Numbered from the stretch's first letter, positions 24,457-35,853 are shown. The stretch is DNA of 64,000 nt from Rhodamnia argentea (GCF_020921035.1 NC_063151.1:28216934-28280933), one strand, 5' to 3'. Numbers and translations are program-made. The notes: generated from the sequence alone by a model not told the origin.

Positions 24457-27012
24457 GTGGGATTCGGGTTGCCATTAATAGTCATGGTGAAGATGAAGCT
24501 GGACAAGTCGGTCACCCTGCCTCTTGTAGTTGTTCTGTTTGAGATTTTATGTCTGATATGTCAAGCGGCATTTGTGCCCACCGATAATTACTTGATATCT
24601 TGCGGTTCTCCGCAAAACATTACAGTCGAGGGTCGAACTTTTGTCCCCGATTCAGTGCAGTCTTCCCTCGTGTTAAGAACGGGGAATTCCATTGTTGCCA
24701 GCTCCAACTCCAGCATTCCGTCTCCTATCTACCAGTATGCTCGTGTTTTCTCCAGCATAGCCTCTTACAAATTCAATATTGAGCAACAGGGGCGCCATTG
24801 GGTCCGCCTCTACTTTTTCCCTCATCCAAATTCCGGCCATGACCTGACAGCTTCCCCTATAACCGTAGTCACCGATGATTTTGTACTCCTCAACAACTTC
24901 ACTTTCAAGGACTACAATGGTTCCTACATGTGGAAAGAGTACGCAATCAACGTGACTTCAGATGTGTTGAGTCTCACTTTCATCCCCTCTAACAACTCGG
25001 TCTCTTTCGTAAATGCGATTGAAGTCGTCTCAATTCCAGATATAGTGCTGCCCGATGTAGCTCTTGCTGTAAATCCATCTGCCCCTTTCAGCGGCCTCTC
25101 TGAACTTGCACTTGAAACTGTGTACCGCCTGAATATGGCGGGTCCGCTGCTCACTGCTCAAAATGATACCCTTGGAAGAACTTGGGAGAATGATGTGAAA
25201 TATCTCCATGTCAACAGCTCTGCCGCAAATGTCTCTGTCAACCCTTCATCAATTAAGTATATTGGCGCAGTCACGAATGAGATAGCGCCTAATTTGGTAT
25301 ACGCAACGGCTGAAACCATGGGAGATGCAAATGTTCCTAACGTGAACTTCAACATAACTTGGGTCTTCCGTGTTGATCCTGACTACAAGTATTTCGTGCG
25401 GGTGCATTTTTGTGACATAGTCAGCAAGGCCCTAAATTCTCTCGTGTTCAACCTCTACATAAATTCCGACATTGCTCTGGGAAGCCTCGATCTTTCAACC
25501 TTAACCGGTGGCTTGATGGTGCCATACTACAAGGACTTCATATCCAACTCTTCCGACGGATCGAGTACGTTTACTGTTAGCGTAGGTCCAGACACTATGG
25601 CTGATGTCACTAATGCCATAATGAATGGGCTGGAGATCATGAAAATCAGCAATGGAGCAAAAAGCTTAGATGGGTTCTCTCCTGTTCGGAGCCTTCTTCC
25701 AGAGTCCTCTTCGAAGAAGAGCAGGATAGCAATTATCATTGGCTGTATTGTTGGAGGTCTGGTCGCTGTGGCATTTGTTGTCTTCTGTTATTGTTGCTTG
25801 GCAGCTCGGAGGTCAAAAACAGCTCACCAGCCACATCCATGGTTACCACTGCCCTTACATGGAAATTCCCAGACCATGACCAAGATGTCCACGACCTCTC
25901 AAAAAAGTGGAACTGCTAGCTGCATTTCTTTGGCTTCCTCCAACCTAGGAAGGTTCTTCACATTTCAAGAAATCCTAGATGCGACCAACAAGTTTGACGA
26001 GAGCCTGCTTCTTGGTGTTGGTGGCTTTGGCAGGGTGTATAAGGGAACGCTTGAGGATGGAACTAGAGTGGCTGTCAAGAGAGGTAACCCTAGATCCGAG
26101 CAAGGGCTTGCTGAATTTCGAACTGAGATCGAAATGCTATCTAAGCTCCGCCACCGCCATCTTGTCTCTCTTATTGGCTATTGCGATGAGCGCTCAGAAA
26201 TGATTCTCGTGTATGAATATATGGCAAATGGGCCACTCAGGAGCCATCTGTATGGAACAGATCTACCTCCTCTTCCATGGAAGCAGCGCCTAGAGATCTG
26301 TATTGGGGCTGCAAGGGGACTGCATTATCTCCACACAGGTGCAGCTCAAAGCGTTATTCACAGAGATGTCAAGACAACAAACATTCTGTTGGATGAGAAT
26401 TTTGTTGCTAAAGTTGCTGACTTCGGCCTCTCGAAGACGGGCCCCTCTCTGGATCAGACACATGTTAGCACTGCTGTTAAGGGCAGTTTTGGTTACCTAG
26501 ACCCTGAGTACTTCAGAAGGCAGCAGCTAACTGAGAAATCTGATGTGTATTCCTTTGGAGTTGTTTTAATGGAAGTTCTCTGCACTAGACCTGCTTTGAA
26601 CCCTGTACTTCCAAGGGAGCAAGTGAATATTGCAGAGTGGGCGATGAGCTGGCAAAAGAAGGGTATGTTGGATCAAATCATGGACCCGAATCTTGTGGGG
26701 AAGGTTAACCCAGCGTCTCTGAAGAAGTTTGGAGAGACGGCTGAGAAATGCCTGGCTGAACATGGAGTTGATAGGCCGCCAATGGGGGATGTGCTGTGGA
26801 ATCTCGAATATGCAATTCAGCTTGAGGAAACATCCTCGGCTCTGATGGAACCGGAAGATAACAGCACGAACCATATTCCGGGCATTCAGCTGACCCCACT
26901 GGAGCCCTTTGATAACAGCACGAGCATGATAGATGGCGGAACTGATGATGATGCTGAGGATGCTGCCACAAGTGCTGTGTTCTCTCAGCTGGTAAATCCT
27001 CGTGGAAGATGA
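24457..27012 (+). CDS. THE1: THESEUS1-like receptor kinase (CrRLK1L family)
   Basis: Intronless frame of 851 residues. A signal peptide is followed by a malectin-like ectodomain (about 45-410, starting NYLISCGSPQNITVEGRTF) rich in N-glycosylation sites and containing RHWVRLYFFP and YFVRVHFCDI. A transmembrane helix lies at about 424-448. The kinase domain has the glycine loop GVGGFGRVYKG (about 519-529), VAVKR (about 538), HRDVKTTN (about 634) and DFG (about 654). The tail ends SAVFSQLVNPRGR, as in THE1. THE1 is a plasma-membrane sensor of cell-wall integrity and a RALF34 receptor. Either ATG 24457 or ATG 24484 (MVKMKLDKS) could be the start; the second gives a more typical signal peptide. 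CrRLK1L genes are usually intronless. It neighbours AHL and Root_cap genes as in Arabidopsis. Confidence 0.95.
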   Translation: MGFGLPLIVMVKMKLDKSVTLPLVVVLFEILCLICQAAFVPTDNYLISCGSPQNITVEGRTFVPDSVQSSLVLRTGNSIVASSNSSIPSPIYQYARVFSSIASYKFNIEQQGRHWVRLYFFPHPNSGHDLTASPITVVTDDFVLLNNFTFKDYNGSYMWKEYAINVTSDVLSLTFIPSNNSVSFVNAIEVVSIPDIVLPDVALAVNPSAPFSGLSELALETVYRLNMAGPLLTAQNDTLGRTWENDVKYLHVNSSAANVSVNPSSIKYIGAVTNEIAPNLVYATAETMGDANVPNVNFNITWVFRVDPDYKYFVRVHFCDIVSKALNSLVFNLYINSDIALGSLDLSTLTGGLMVPYYKDFISNSSDGSSTFTVSVGPDTMADVTNAIMNGLEIMKISNGAKSLDGFSPVRSLLPESSSKKSRIAIIIGCIVGGLVAVAFVVFCYCCLAARRSKTAHQPHPWLPLPLHGNSQTMTKMSTTSQKSGTASCISLASSNLGRFFTFQEILDATNKFDESLLLGVGGFGRVYKGTLEDGTRVAVKRGNPRSEQGLAEFRTEIEMLSKLRHRHLVSLIGYCDERSEMILVYEYMANGPLRSHLYGTDLPPLPWKQRLEICIGAARGLHYLHTGAAQSVIHRDVKTTNILLDENFVAKVADFGLSKTGPSLDQTHVSTAVKGSFGYLDPEYFRRQQLTEKSDVYSFGVVLMEVLCTRPALNPVLPREQVNIAEWAMSWQKKGMLDQIMDPNLVGKVNPASLKKFGETAEKCLAEHGVDRPPMGDVLWNLEYAIQLEETSSALMEPEDNSTNHIPGIQLTPLEPFDNSTSMIDGGTDDDAEDAATSAVFSQLVNPRGR

Positions 27013-27920
27013 GAAGAAACCTCCTGAATCAAAGGATGGATGTTTTCCATTTTCGTTTCTTCTTCCTCGTCATTTTTCTCCTGGTCTTTAGCTGGTTATC
27101 TCATGGAGTTTGTGTAGACTAGCGTTAGGTGCTGATTGAATTATGGAATGTTTTATAAGTGCACCGTCAAGATTCGATTGTTCTTGTGATTCTCAATTTG
27201 TCGGGGTATTAGATGCCCATGTTCTTGTTAGCGATAAGAGGGTAATGCTTTCGTTGGATTTATACACTTTCACTTACAGAACGAGTATAAGGAATAAGAC
27301 AGTCTACAATGATTCCTCTTCCAGACGTTCTTTTGTATGAATCTTCTTGATGTCTTTTGGTTTCTTTACAACACTTGTGGGATAAATCTGGAAACTTGTG
27401 CTTAGTCCTCTTCCCGAAACAACTACAGCTTTAGACCCATTTCGTTAGTTCAAGGAGACTGGTGATGATGGGCACCCTCTTTTGATGCAAAGTCGAATGT
27501 TCTAATACATTATACGGTTCCTTTCACTAGTTTTTGGTATATTCTGTTCGATGTTTTGGATCGGTCTCTGATTGGACAGTATGCATTAGTGGTAGATCTT
27601 AGCTCTACAGTTTTAGCAACTTTTAAGTCGATGTCTCCGTGTGAATTTTTGTTCCAAACTGAAGGACAAATTATGATGTTTTTTTTCCCCTTGGAATGGC
27701 AAGAAGCTAAGTTGGAGGTTAGTCTAGGGCTCGTTCTAACTGTCATAGGACAAGTACGACATCATGTTTACAAGGAGACAAAGACATGAATAAGAGACGC
27801 GGGATTATGGTACTACTAGGCCTTTTATTCCTTCCCTTAATTGGATAATTAAGGGGCAAGCAGAAGCATCTGACATTTTTTGTAATGATAACGGCTGAAC
27901 GATAATACATGAGAAGACAC
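27013..27920. other. 3' flanks of the convergent THE1-like and Root_cap-1 genes
   Basis: Probable 3' UTR of the receptor kinase (27013 to about 27400) and of the Root_cap gene arriving from the right. No gene or repeat recognised. Confidence 0.5.
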
Positions 27921-29321
27921 TCATTTTTTGCAAACTATGCCATGGCCAGAACCGGTGGAGACACCTCTGGTGCAGTCCAATGTGACATACTGGTTAGTTG
28001 CCAATGAGCTCTCTCGGTCGTCACGATCGCTTCCTGGAGCGAAGATGCAAAGCTTACAATCTGCAGAGAGAAGTGAAGTAGTCCTGTACTTATCTTCGCC
28101 TCCCACAACCGGCATAGCCACACCGGGCTTTGCTGGGTTCGCAAAATTGGGCTGATAAGTCCGTCCGAGCACACCTTCCACCTTCGGCGACAGACCAGAG
28201 AACCTGAACTGCACTTCCAAGTGGGCAAAGCAATCATCAGAAGGCAACATATATCTGTGAATCCTATCTTCTTCTTTTGTAATAGGAACCACGTTCACCA
28301 TAATCTCAACCCCGCCTTTTAAGGTCACTGATACACTGTTCTTGCTCGATATTCTCTCAACCTTTGTGTCGTTTGCCTCTGAGTACCATGTGGACATAGA
28401 GTATTGTGGTATTTCTATCTCATTTCCATTGTGAGAGAAAATCAGATGGTCAATCTGATCATCCCAAGTCTCGGCTCTTGTTGCTTCCATGGTGAAGGAC
28501 TGGGAGTTGAAGAGGATTCCGAGTGCTTGAATCCATGTGTTGTCTCGGGAGCGACCGGTCGGTCTGTGACCGATGAAGCGGGCATTGAGTTGGAGATTGG
28601 TGTCCGAAACTAGACTGAAAGTTTGGTCTTTCTTGCCGTGGAAATAGAAGACGATGCCATCTCCACCAATGAAACGAGGATCATAGCATGCTGATCCAAT
28701 GCCCTGGCAGTTCGGCCTCCGTTCTGAGGGCCAACAAGAGACCTTAATCAATTTGCCTGGACTGCATAGCCTAATTAAGCTCTGGATGTGGTTTGGATAA
28801 AATGAGACAAAGCCACCCTTTTAGTCCTATGCCTAGATTTAGGTTATGAAAATCAGTTTGGTTTTTAAATTACAATATTCAACGACTCAATTTGCGCTAG
28901 ATCAATAGACGGGTTGGTACTGATGTTAGATCCTAAAACCGCGACTCAAGCCCGTTCATGATTCTGATAAATCCATATAGCAAGAACGATTTCCCTCTCA
29001 GAACCCTTTCAATTTGAACTCAGATCGAGAGGATCCAAATTATTGAAAATTAAGGCATAGATACGAGGTAAAAGAACATCACTATATAAATTAGTGTGTC
29101 TTACGTCTGCACTGGGAAGAACAAGTGGGCGAATCGCAGTCCACATAACAAGCTTTGTTCATGGTCAGGGGATACGGGCATTCTTCTGGGCACGGTATAG
29201 CTTGCCATTGGCAGCGAGTCCCCGTTAAGCAATAGACAGAACCTACTGGAACAACCTGCTGCATCGAGCTTTCGACAGAGACAAGCAGGATCAGGAACAC
29301 GTAGCTGATCTTCGCCATCAT
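27921..29321 (-). CDS. Root_cap-domain (LEA-related) secreted protein, copy 1
   Basis: Two exons, 29321-29105 and 28723-27921, join across a 381-bp GT-AG intron to give 339 residues. Exon 1 encodes a signal peptide (MMAKISYVFLILLVSVES) and a small cysteine-rich segment (YCLTGTRC, CPEECPYP, CYVDCDSPTCSSQC). Exon 2 encodes CYDPRFIGGDGIVFYFHGK, NTWIQALGILFNS, ITKEEDRIHRYMLPSDDCF and the Root_cap core VLGRTYQPNFANPAKPGVA with VVGGEDKYRT, ending GIVCKK. Plant Root_cap (PF06830) proteins are secreted and often root-expressed; their biochemistry is not established. The gene sits beside THE1, matching At5g54370 from memory. It is intact and part of a local duplication with copy 2. Confidence 0.9.
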
Positions 29322-29412
29322 CTTCGCAATTCTTCAGCAAAGCAAAACATCCCTAGAGATGGAAAAAGGTTTAGAAGCAAAAGTGATGCAGGAAACCGAA
29401 CGTTGCAAGTCG

Positions 29413-29423
29413 GGTATTTATAG
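29413..29423 (-). promoter_or_regulatory. TATA box of Root_cap copy 1
   Basis: The minus strand reads CTATAAATACC, 92 bp upstream of the ATG. The same motif lies at exactly the same distance in copy 2 within otherwise diverged flank, which supports a working core promoter. Confidence 0.6.
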
Positions 29424-29664
29424 GAATCAGAGTGCTCATTGTTTGCCATTGAGGTGCAAGCATTAGGGTGACTCTGTGAATATTTCAGGGCGAGGCTAGA
29501 GGCAAGAAGGATAATTTCTTGACCTCAAAGAAGGGGACTTGCAGAAACATGTGCACACATTTAGCTTTGTTCGGCTCAGGATGTGCATTGCAGGCGTTAT
29601 ATAGAATATACAGTTATTGATGCTTTCAACGAGTCAATAGTATATACAGTTATTCTGTTTCTAG

Positions 29665-29934
29665 ATGGAGCTTCCTCTTCTCTGCCAGAACAAAAAAATG
29701 GAACCAATCGGAGAATGCAGTCGGAGCTCTGCCATTCCGATCCGTCCTAAATATTCGGACTATAATGAAGCGACGAATTTCATGAGTCATTCCTTAATCA
29801 GGAGAAAGTCCGCACTAACAGTAACTTCCTGCTCATCCTACATAAGCAAACAAAAAGAAATCGTAGAACTCGGTGTTCCGGCAACAGAGCCATTGGAGGG
29901 TACTTCATGTGTGGTTCAGGTCGACGCTTTCTAA
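29665..29934 (+). CDS. Conserved small ORF of unknown function, copy A
   Basis: An 89-codon frame lies about 340 bp upstream of, and divergent from, Root_cap copy 1. The stretch from ECSRSSAIPI to the stop (SYISKQKEIVELGVPATEP, then VDAF) is matched by the frame at 37798-38058. Their only length difference there is a 6-bp indel, and they end at the same stop codon. The upstream 15 or so codons are not in the same frame in the two copies. No domain, signal peptide or membrane segment is visible. It might be a short protein, a relic exon of a lost gene, or simply part of the duplicated Root_cap upstream region. Confidence 0.35.
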   Translation: MELPLLCQNKKMEPIGECSRSSAIPIRPKYSDYNEATNFMSHSLIRRKSALTVTSCSSYISKQKEIVELGVPATEPLEGTSCVVQVDAF

Positions 29935-30138
29935 AGAAGAAACTGCTGTTTCATGTGATGTCCAGCAAAGTAGTCAATTGACAAAACTTCACCTGTTTCG
30001 CGAGGCTGGCTTAAAAGTAGAAGATGGGTGACTTATTGAAGAATTTGAAAGGAAAAGATGAAAATAACGTCCTGATGTCGTCCATTTGACGCAACAGAGA
30101 AATTTCTTCCTCAAGAGAGAGATGGTTTGTCTGGTGTG

Positions 30139-30600
30139 GCCGTCCGAGCATTCCCGTGCTTTGGCGAACTTTGACTTCACTCTAAGTGTAATAGGTGGGT
30201 TTTGACCCAGTCACAAGATTTTAAAAAAAAAAAAAAAGGGAAAAGTAAGGGTGATCGGCTCTCCATCCGGTCCTGTTACTCTCAAGAACCGAGAACCGGA
30301 CCAGCCACCTCGGAGACCGGGAATCAGATCGGATCCTGGCAGTTTCAAGGAACTAGTAACATGACAAATTTCTGATGAAGTGTTTGAAGAAAAGCCTGAA
30401 AGTCGAACGGGTCTCATGTGACTCTCTTTTCTTGTGCATGGTGAAGCTTCAGGTATTGGTTTTGATATCAAGGTCTTCTCGGGTGCAGAGAAGTGGCAGG
30501 ACGAGGACTTGACATAATGACCTTGGCTGTTTTCCTGTCGCTGTTGCTCTGCTTCTGCTTGAGCTTGGTATTTTGGAAGGAAAGTGCCATGTGCTGAGCT
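30139..30600. other. Spacer with a minus-strand open frame of no recognised family
   Basis: A poly-A run lies at about 30222-30237. The minus-strand frame 30211-30633 includes a G+C-richer stretch with repeats of ggttctcggttcttgag type, resembling transposon debris. No domain recognised. Confidence 0.35.
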
Positions 30601-32860
30601 CAGATGTGAGCACATGGCCCCTCCTATTGTCAAGCTCTAATCAGTCTAAACTAATACAGGGAAGGCAAGATTTTGGGCTTTTCTAGAAAATCAGTTGCTG
30701 TAGAGAACCGTCGTCTGATTTGGTCAACTCTAAGGAAACGTGGACCTCAGCTATAAAAGAAGGGAAAAAGAGGCGCTCGAGACAGAGAGCACGCAAAGCG
30801 GTAAAAAGAAAGAAAGGGAAGAAAGAAGAAGAAGAAGAAGAAGAAGGGGAAATAGGGTTTTTCACGTACACGCTCGAGGTCCTCGTCTTGCTATTTCGAT
30901 ACCGATTTCCAATGCCCAATAAGTAATCGCACCGTTTCTTCCAACTAATTAGTTTTCGAATTAGGGCTTGAAAGTTGGAAGTTTAGTGAAATTTGAGCCA
31001 TATAGTCTAATTTTTGAGTTATTGAGCTTCAGGTTTTCATGTAGATTGTGGCATTGTTGACGTGTAGATTTTGGTGAGAGTCACTTTGAAGTGACAGTTC
31101 GATCAGAACAAGAATTTAAAGGTTTCGCGTTTGAATTACGCCTTGCGAATGGCTTGAATAATCACTTGGTTATGCGTTTTGTTGACGCATAGGAGTTGTT
31201 TTGTTAGCATTTAAATTTAACTTAGTCGATTTGTCGTTGAGATACAGTTTTACTTAATTTTGATGTCGATTCTCGTTTAATTATTAATACTATGATATCG
31301 TTGGCTGGTTGAGCTGTGTGTTGTTGGTTATAGGCATGCCCAGGTGAGTGATGTTATTTCTTCCTTGAATTTGTAAATTCATGTCTTGAAAGTGATAAAG
31401 ATTTGGCACACATTATGAGTTATTAAAAGCATGATTGTTGCATAAAACTTGGATCATACATTTACTACAATTTGATATTGCCAAATGTTTGAGGAAAAGT
31501 GTTTCAAACGGTTATGTATTGTATATGTTGATTCGAGAACTTAAACTAGGAAATGGACTTTGAAATGTTTTGGGGAAATGTAGTTTGTTTGATGAACAGA
31601 GTTGAGAAAGATGTATGTTATGGTTTGTCAAACCGTTTTATGATATTAAAGGTTCTGGATTGAGTTGTGAATTACGAAGAGATATATGTATGTAATGCTT
31701 TGCAAACTGGTTTATGAAAGGATTATTGAATGATAAGAGAAATGCTTTGAGAAAAGGATTTCTAGTGGATTAAATGCGCTACGAAGAGGTTATATGTTTC
31801 GATTTGTGAAACCGATATATGGTAGGGATTATGGATCGATTTTGTGAAAAGAATAGATTTGTGAAAGGCTATGTTTGGGTTTGTGAAATCAATTGTAATA
31901 CAGACTTGCCAATGGCTAAGTGCTACACGATGAAGTGAGTCCCGTGGGAGCCACCTCTGGAGCCTTGTATTATTAACATGTGTTGGTCAAGGGCTAAATG
32001 TTACACTATGAAGTGAGTTTTGTGGGAGCCACCTCTAGAGCCTTGTACCGTTAATATGTATTGGTCAATGGCTAGGTGCTACATGGTGATGTGAGTCTCG
32101 TGGAAGTCACCTCTAGGGCCTTGTATTACTCAAGAGTTAAGTGCTACAAGATGACGTGAGTCTCTTGGGAGCTACCTCTAGGGCCTTGAGAAGTGATGTG
32201 GCATGAGTTTAGCCAATGGAATGTAACATTGACAAGCGATAAGAGATTAGTCTATGGAATGGACCATCGTCGTTGAAATTTATGTGAGGTTGATCAATGG
32301 AAAAGACCACTGATATATGATTTGATATGTTGATTTAGATGAGGATTTTTTATACGTATAAAGGTTTGTGTAAAGATACAAACTGTGGTATTTGAAAATA
32401 ATGAGTATTTTAGTATTTTACTACTCTCGAGACAACGTACTTTATTGTTTATTTTGACTAGGCATCTCTGCTGAAAGGAAATAACTTATATTTGAAGTGG
32501 TATGTATATTATCAATTAGATTTAGCACTATTGAATTACGTTATGATTTTGTAAGTTTATATAAGGGGTGTTCAATCTGCTTAGAAGAGATGTACCACTC
32601 ACTAAGTTGTGGTTTCTCACCCTATTCCTTCCAATTCTTTTAAGGTTCTTCAGCTACTAGCTAGTTAGATGAAACCGATATTGTTGGGAACTTTGGTGGT
32701 TATTGTTTTAGTTACTTTTTGTATATGAGTATAGTGTAGATAGTTGAAAAATAATAAATATATATTGTTATCATACTCGGGTTTGAGATTGTGTCCTTCG
32801 GGTGGAAGGACGGCCGTGTCATATCCCTATCTTTCATGGCTTCGGAGTGTGACACTAAGG
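30600..32860 (+). mobile_element. Candidate Ty3-type LTR / LTR-derived noncoding region (fossil)
   Basis: The region has a promoter-like ctataaaagaa at about 30753, then a purine-rich leader, 1.9 kb of non-coding AT-rich sequence with phrases such as accactcactaagttg and ctcaccctattcc, and the terminal segment ggcttcggagtgtgacac at about 32850. These resemble long LTRs of plant Ty3 elements. No gag, pol or second LTR was found, so it would be a solo or decayed LTR. It contains the 78-bp tandem repeat array listed separately. Limits are approximate. Confidence 0.4.
31905..32200. repeat. Tandem repeat array, four units of 65-78 bp
   Basis: Units begin near 31911, 31989, 32067 and 32132. Each contains a version of ggctaagtgctaca, then gatgaagtgagtc, gtgggagccacctctagagccttgta. 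Spacing between the ctaagtg landmarks is 78, 78 and 65 bp. Substitutions separate the units, so the array is not recent. Confidence 0.85.
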
Positions 32861-32906
32861 ACCTACCTCATTTGCCAACACATGATGAAATAGGCAAGAC
32901 TTGATT

Positions 32907-33883
32907 GGGAAGATTATCAAAATAGTCCTAAACCTATCTGTAGTGGATTCTCTCTTTCTAGTAGATGACGAATCTGCTGTCCCATTAACTAAGAAGGGGG
33001 CGGGTGCAGCAGCTGCTTCAATTATCGATTTTAGTATTGAGCGAAAGGTTACACCTACGGGTTATGTATTGTGGGGTCAACCCCTAATTCATTAGTACCA
33101 ATAGGCGGCATATGAGAAGAAGCACTACGCCTAAAAATCGACAACATGAAAACTTTGTTTCGTTATAAAGTACACTCCTCCCTTATTGAGACCGGAACTA
33201 AGAAGAATGGTTCGGCCAACAAACATCCATCTCGTTTGTATTTTGGATGTCCGTATAACCACCGGAGACTGTTTCACACTTTTGCCAATTCAGTCTAAAC
33301 TTTTTAAGTTTATCGATTCAATCTTAAACATTTTCATCTTTTGTAGATTCAGTCATATTTGCTGGAAATCGCTGACCTGGTACCACCGATACTAACGTAG
33401 ACAATTTAAATAATTTTTTAATATTTTTACTAATTTTTTAAATTTTCTTTAAAATTTCTAATCTTTTTCTTTGTTTTTTTTTTTTTTTTTGAATTTGCCG
33501 GTCGCTGGCCCTTGTGCAAGAGTCAGCTGGGGGTTGGGGCCAGCGAGGTTTGCTAGCCCTTGAGTGAGAGCCTGCTTGGGCCGGCGGTCGCGAGGGGCCA
33601 CCTGCCCTTGCTGGAGCCGCCGGCCCTAATTCGACGGGGCCGTCGGCTTTGAAGCCAGAGAAGAAAAAAAAAGGGAAAAAAGAAAAAAAAATGATTTTTT
33701 TTATAAAATCATTTAAAAAATTATTTAAAATTAGCCATGTCGGCGTCAATGATGACACGTAGGATAACCGACATCCACGTCGGTGATTTCCGGCGAAGAA
33801 GACCGAATTGGCAAAAAGTGAAATAGTTTAGGACTGAATCGGCTAAAGTGTGAAAGATTTAGGACTTTTTTGACAATTTTCCC
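32907..33883. mobile_element. Mutator-like non-autonomous element (MITE) with TIRs and 9-bp TSD
   Basis: The left terminus gggaagattatcaaaatagt plus cctaaa is matched by the reverse complement of the right terminus (gggaaaattgtcaaaaaagt plus cctaaa), with 3 mismatches in 26 bp. The flanks are gacttgatt (32898-32906) and gacttgatc (33884-33892), a near-perfect 9-bp target-site duplication, the size typical of Mutator-like elements. The interior is non-coding with a G+C-rich core near 33495-33650, flanked by T/A-rich tracts. Confidence 0.85.
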
Positions 33884-33892
33884 GACTTGATC

Positions 33893-35141
33893 AATTACGG
33901 TAAATACATGATCATTTCACAATTTGATCTGGTCATTCATTTTTTTTTTTTTTTTTTTTTTTTGTTTCAGGAATGATTGGAGGAACTCCCGAACAATTGG
34001 AGATCTCATTTGGGTCCGACTCAATCAATGGGAGGTTTTTCTTCCTTTTCTTTGCAAGTGGCAAGCAGCAGAAAGAGAAGGTCCAAACTTAGAGATTACA
34101 ATTCCAAATACAAAGACAAAGAATTTTGCCTGTGTCGTTTGTCATGCACGTTGAATCTTCACGAGGTTGGCTTGAAAGATGGTGGCCATGATCTGTACAT
34201 TTGGTGGGTTCGACTCAAAATCCTCATGCACATGAAGGAAAAGTTGGTGAGCATCCGTGCCGCGTCGGTCGGTAGATCATGGAAGTCGAGCTGCTGGGGC
34301 TTTTCCAACCACAAGAGAAGCAAGCAGATCGTATCGAGATCCCTCATATTCGACTTGATGTCATCTTTCATTCAACGACAGTTGAGCCACCAGAGGCTGA
34401 GTAAGATCAACCTCAACCCATACTCAAGGGTAATAAAAAACGTCCGCTCGAGGCCAAAGCTGTGTTGCTGTCAATCTTGGTTGGTTCACAAATACAAGAA
34501 GCAACAGCAAAGGGCACACTAGGGTGGATTGAATATTAAGTCTGGTATACCCCATGGATCTCCCCAGCAGTCTGTCGAAAATGACCTTCTTCCCCTGTCT
34601 ACATAGGTTTCGCGCGCTAGTCGGATCGATAGAGATTCTCGGGTATAGGCTATTGTTATTCAATCTCGACCATGTTCTCAATAAGGTCGACCTCGGGACC
34701 CCCATTTTTCGATAACTATCTTCAGTGCAGAGTGAGCCGCGAAGTAGGGAATTAATTCCAAATTCGTTCCTAAGCTATTTGAAATAAATAACGTAGGAAG
34801 AGTGTTTGGAACGACAATTGGTATTTTTATTACATTACCTAAAACTTATTTGTTCTTGTTTATTTCTATCACAACAAGATAGACGTTACCTAGACTAAGA
34901 ATAGACCCATTATTAAATTTTGGATGGAAATTTCTTTTACCCATTTCTCTCGGACTCCAAAAAATTTTGAAAATGTTATAAATAGAAAGATTTTTCTTCT
35001 TTTTCAAAAAAATCCCCCCCTCCCTTTTTTTATCAAAGCACAAAATGTTTCCACGACTTTACCACTTAGTCAATTCTGTTCCACTTAATTCCTATTTCAT
35101 GGCCATATATTTTTTTCGGCTAAGTAATAGGAAACCTTTCT
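33893..35141. other. Spacer with open frames of no recognised family
   Basis: A poly-T run lies at about 33939-33963. A plus-strand frame of 181 codons (33977-34522) and minus-strand frames (34159-34371, 34424-34705) show no domain I recognise and no splice-consistent partner. Transposon debris is possible. Confidence 0.35.
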
Positions 35142-35214
35142 ACTGTCTTAAGCTCAGCCGGTAGAGCGCATGGTTTTTAACCATGTGGTCATGGTTGGAT
35201 TCCCACTGACCGCG
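35142..35214 (+). pseudogene. tRNA-Lys(UUU)-like relic
   Basis: The sequence has the A box (agctcagccggtagagcgc), an anticodon arm catgg-tttttaa-ccatg presenting TTT and a variable loop gtggtc, all close to plant tRNA-Lys. The T arm (atggttggattcccact) and the acceptor ends do not pair well, and the universal TTC is changed to TTG. It is best read as a decayed tRNA gene or a tRNA-derived insertion. Confidence 0.7.
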
Positions 35215-35853
35215 TCTTTCAAGTCAATTATACTTTTTTTGCAGAAAACTTTTCCTGCAAGATAATCATCAAATTAAATCTGATTTATGACCGGCTAGAA
35301 TTAGGTAGCTACGCTGATTCATGACTGGAAACACCTAAAGCCTGGCCTTTTGCTGAAGTCATCACTTTCCAAAGACAAAACCATCCTCTCTCTTGAGTAT
35401 TGATCCATCTACCATCGGGGATCCAATGGAAACCTAAGCTAAACTCAACCATTTGCTTAACAAAGGATGAAGGCTTTTTCTCACTTTTTTGGTCTCCAAT
35501 TTGAACTTGATGGCCTTGAATGATTCTATTCCAATTTACTTGTAAAAGCAAAAAGTTGCATAAGCGTTTCTTAGTAACTAGTGCGAACAAAGAGATGCGA
35601 CGTCATTGTGCCTTTCGGCCGCTTTATGTTCACTTATTTTCGGACATGTAACAAGCGAAGCAGAAGCTTCTGTCTTTATTCATCACCTTTAAGACCAAGA
35701 CAATACACATGACATCTCGTGTTCAGGAAAAACAGACAAAGCAGAACAATGTGAACGAAGTGATGCGACATCATTGTGCCTTTGGCCGCTTTTCGTTCAC
35801 TTATTTCAGACACGTAACTAGCGAAGCAGAAGCGTCTGTCGTGGTGACAGTAC
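35215..35853. other. 3' flank of Root_cap copy 2 with an 88-bp direct repeat
   Basis: Two similar segments, about 35586-35675 and 35754-35843, contain gatgcgacgtcattgtgcct / gatgcgacatcattgtgcct and end agcgaagcagaagc...tctgtc, offset by 168 bp. A minus-strand frame at 35309-35590 has no recognised domain. Confidence 0.6.

Noticed and set aside
30720-30926. Lys/Glu/Arg-rich plus-strand frame
   Set aside because: It is a purine-rich (GAA)n tract downstream of a TATA-like box, best read as an untranslated leader of the LTR-like region.
33977-34522. 181-codon plus-strand open frame
   Set aside because: No domain, biased composition, and overlapping open frames on the other strand. No splice partners or recognisable family, so probably chance or transposon debris.
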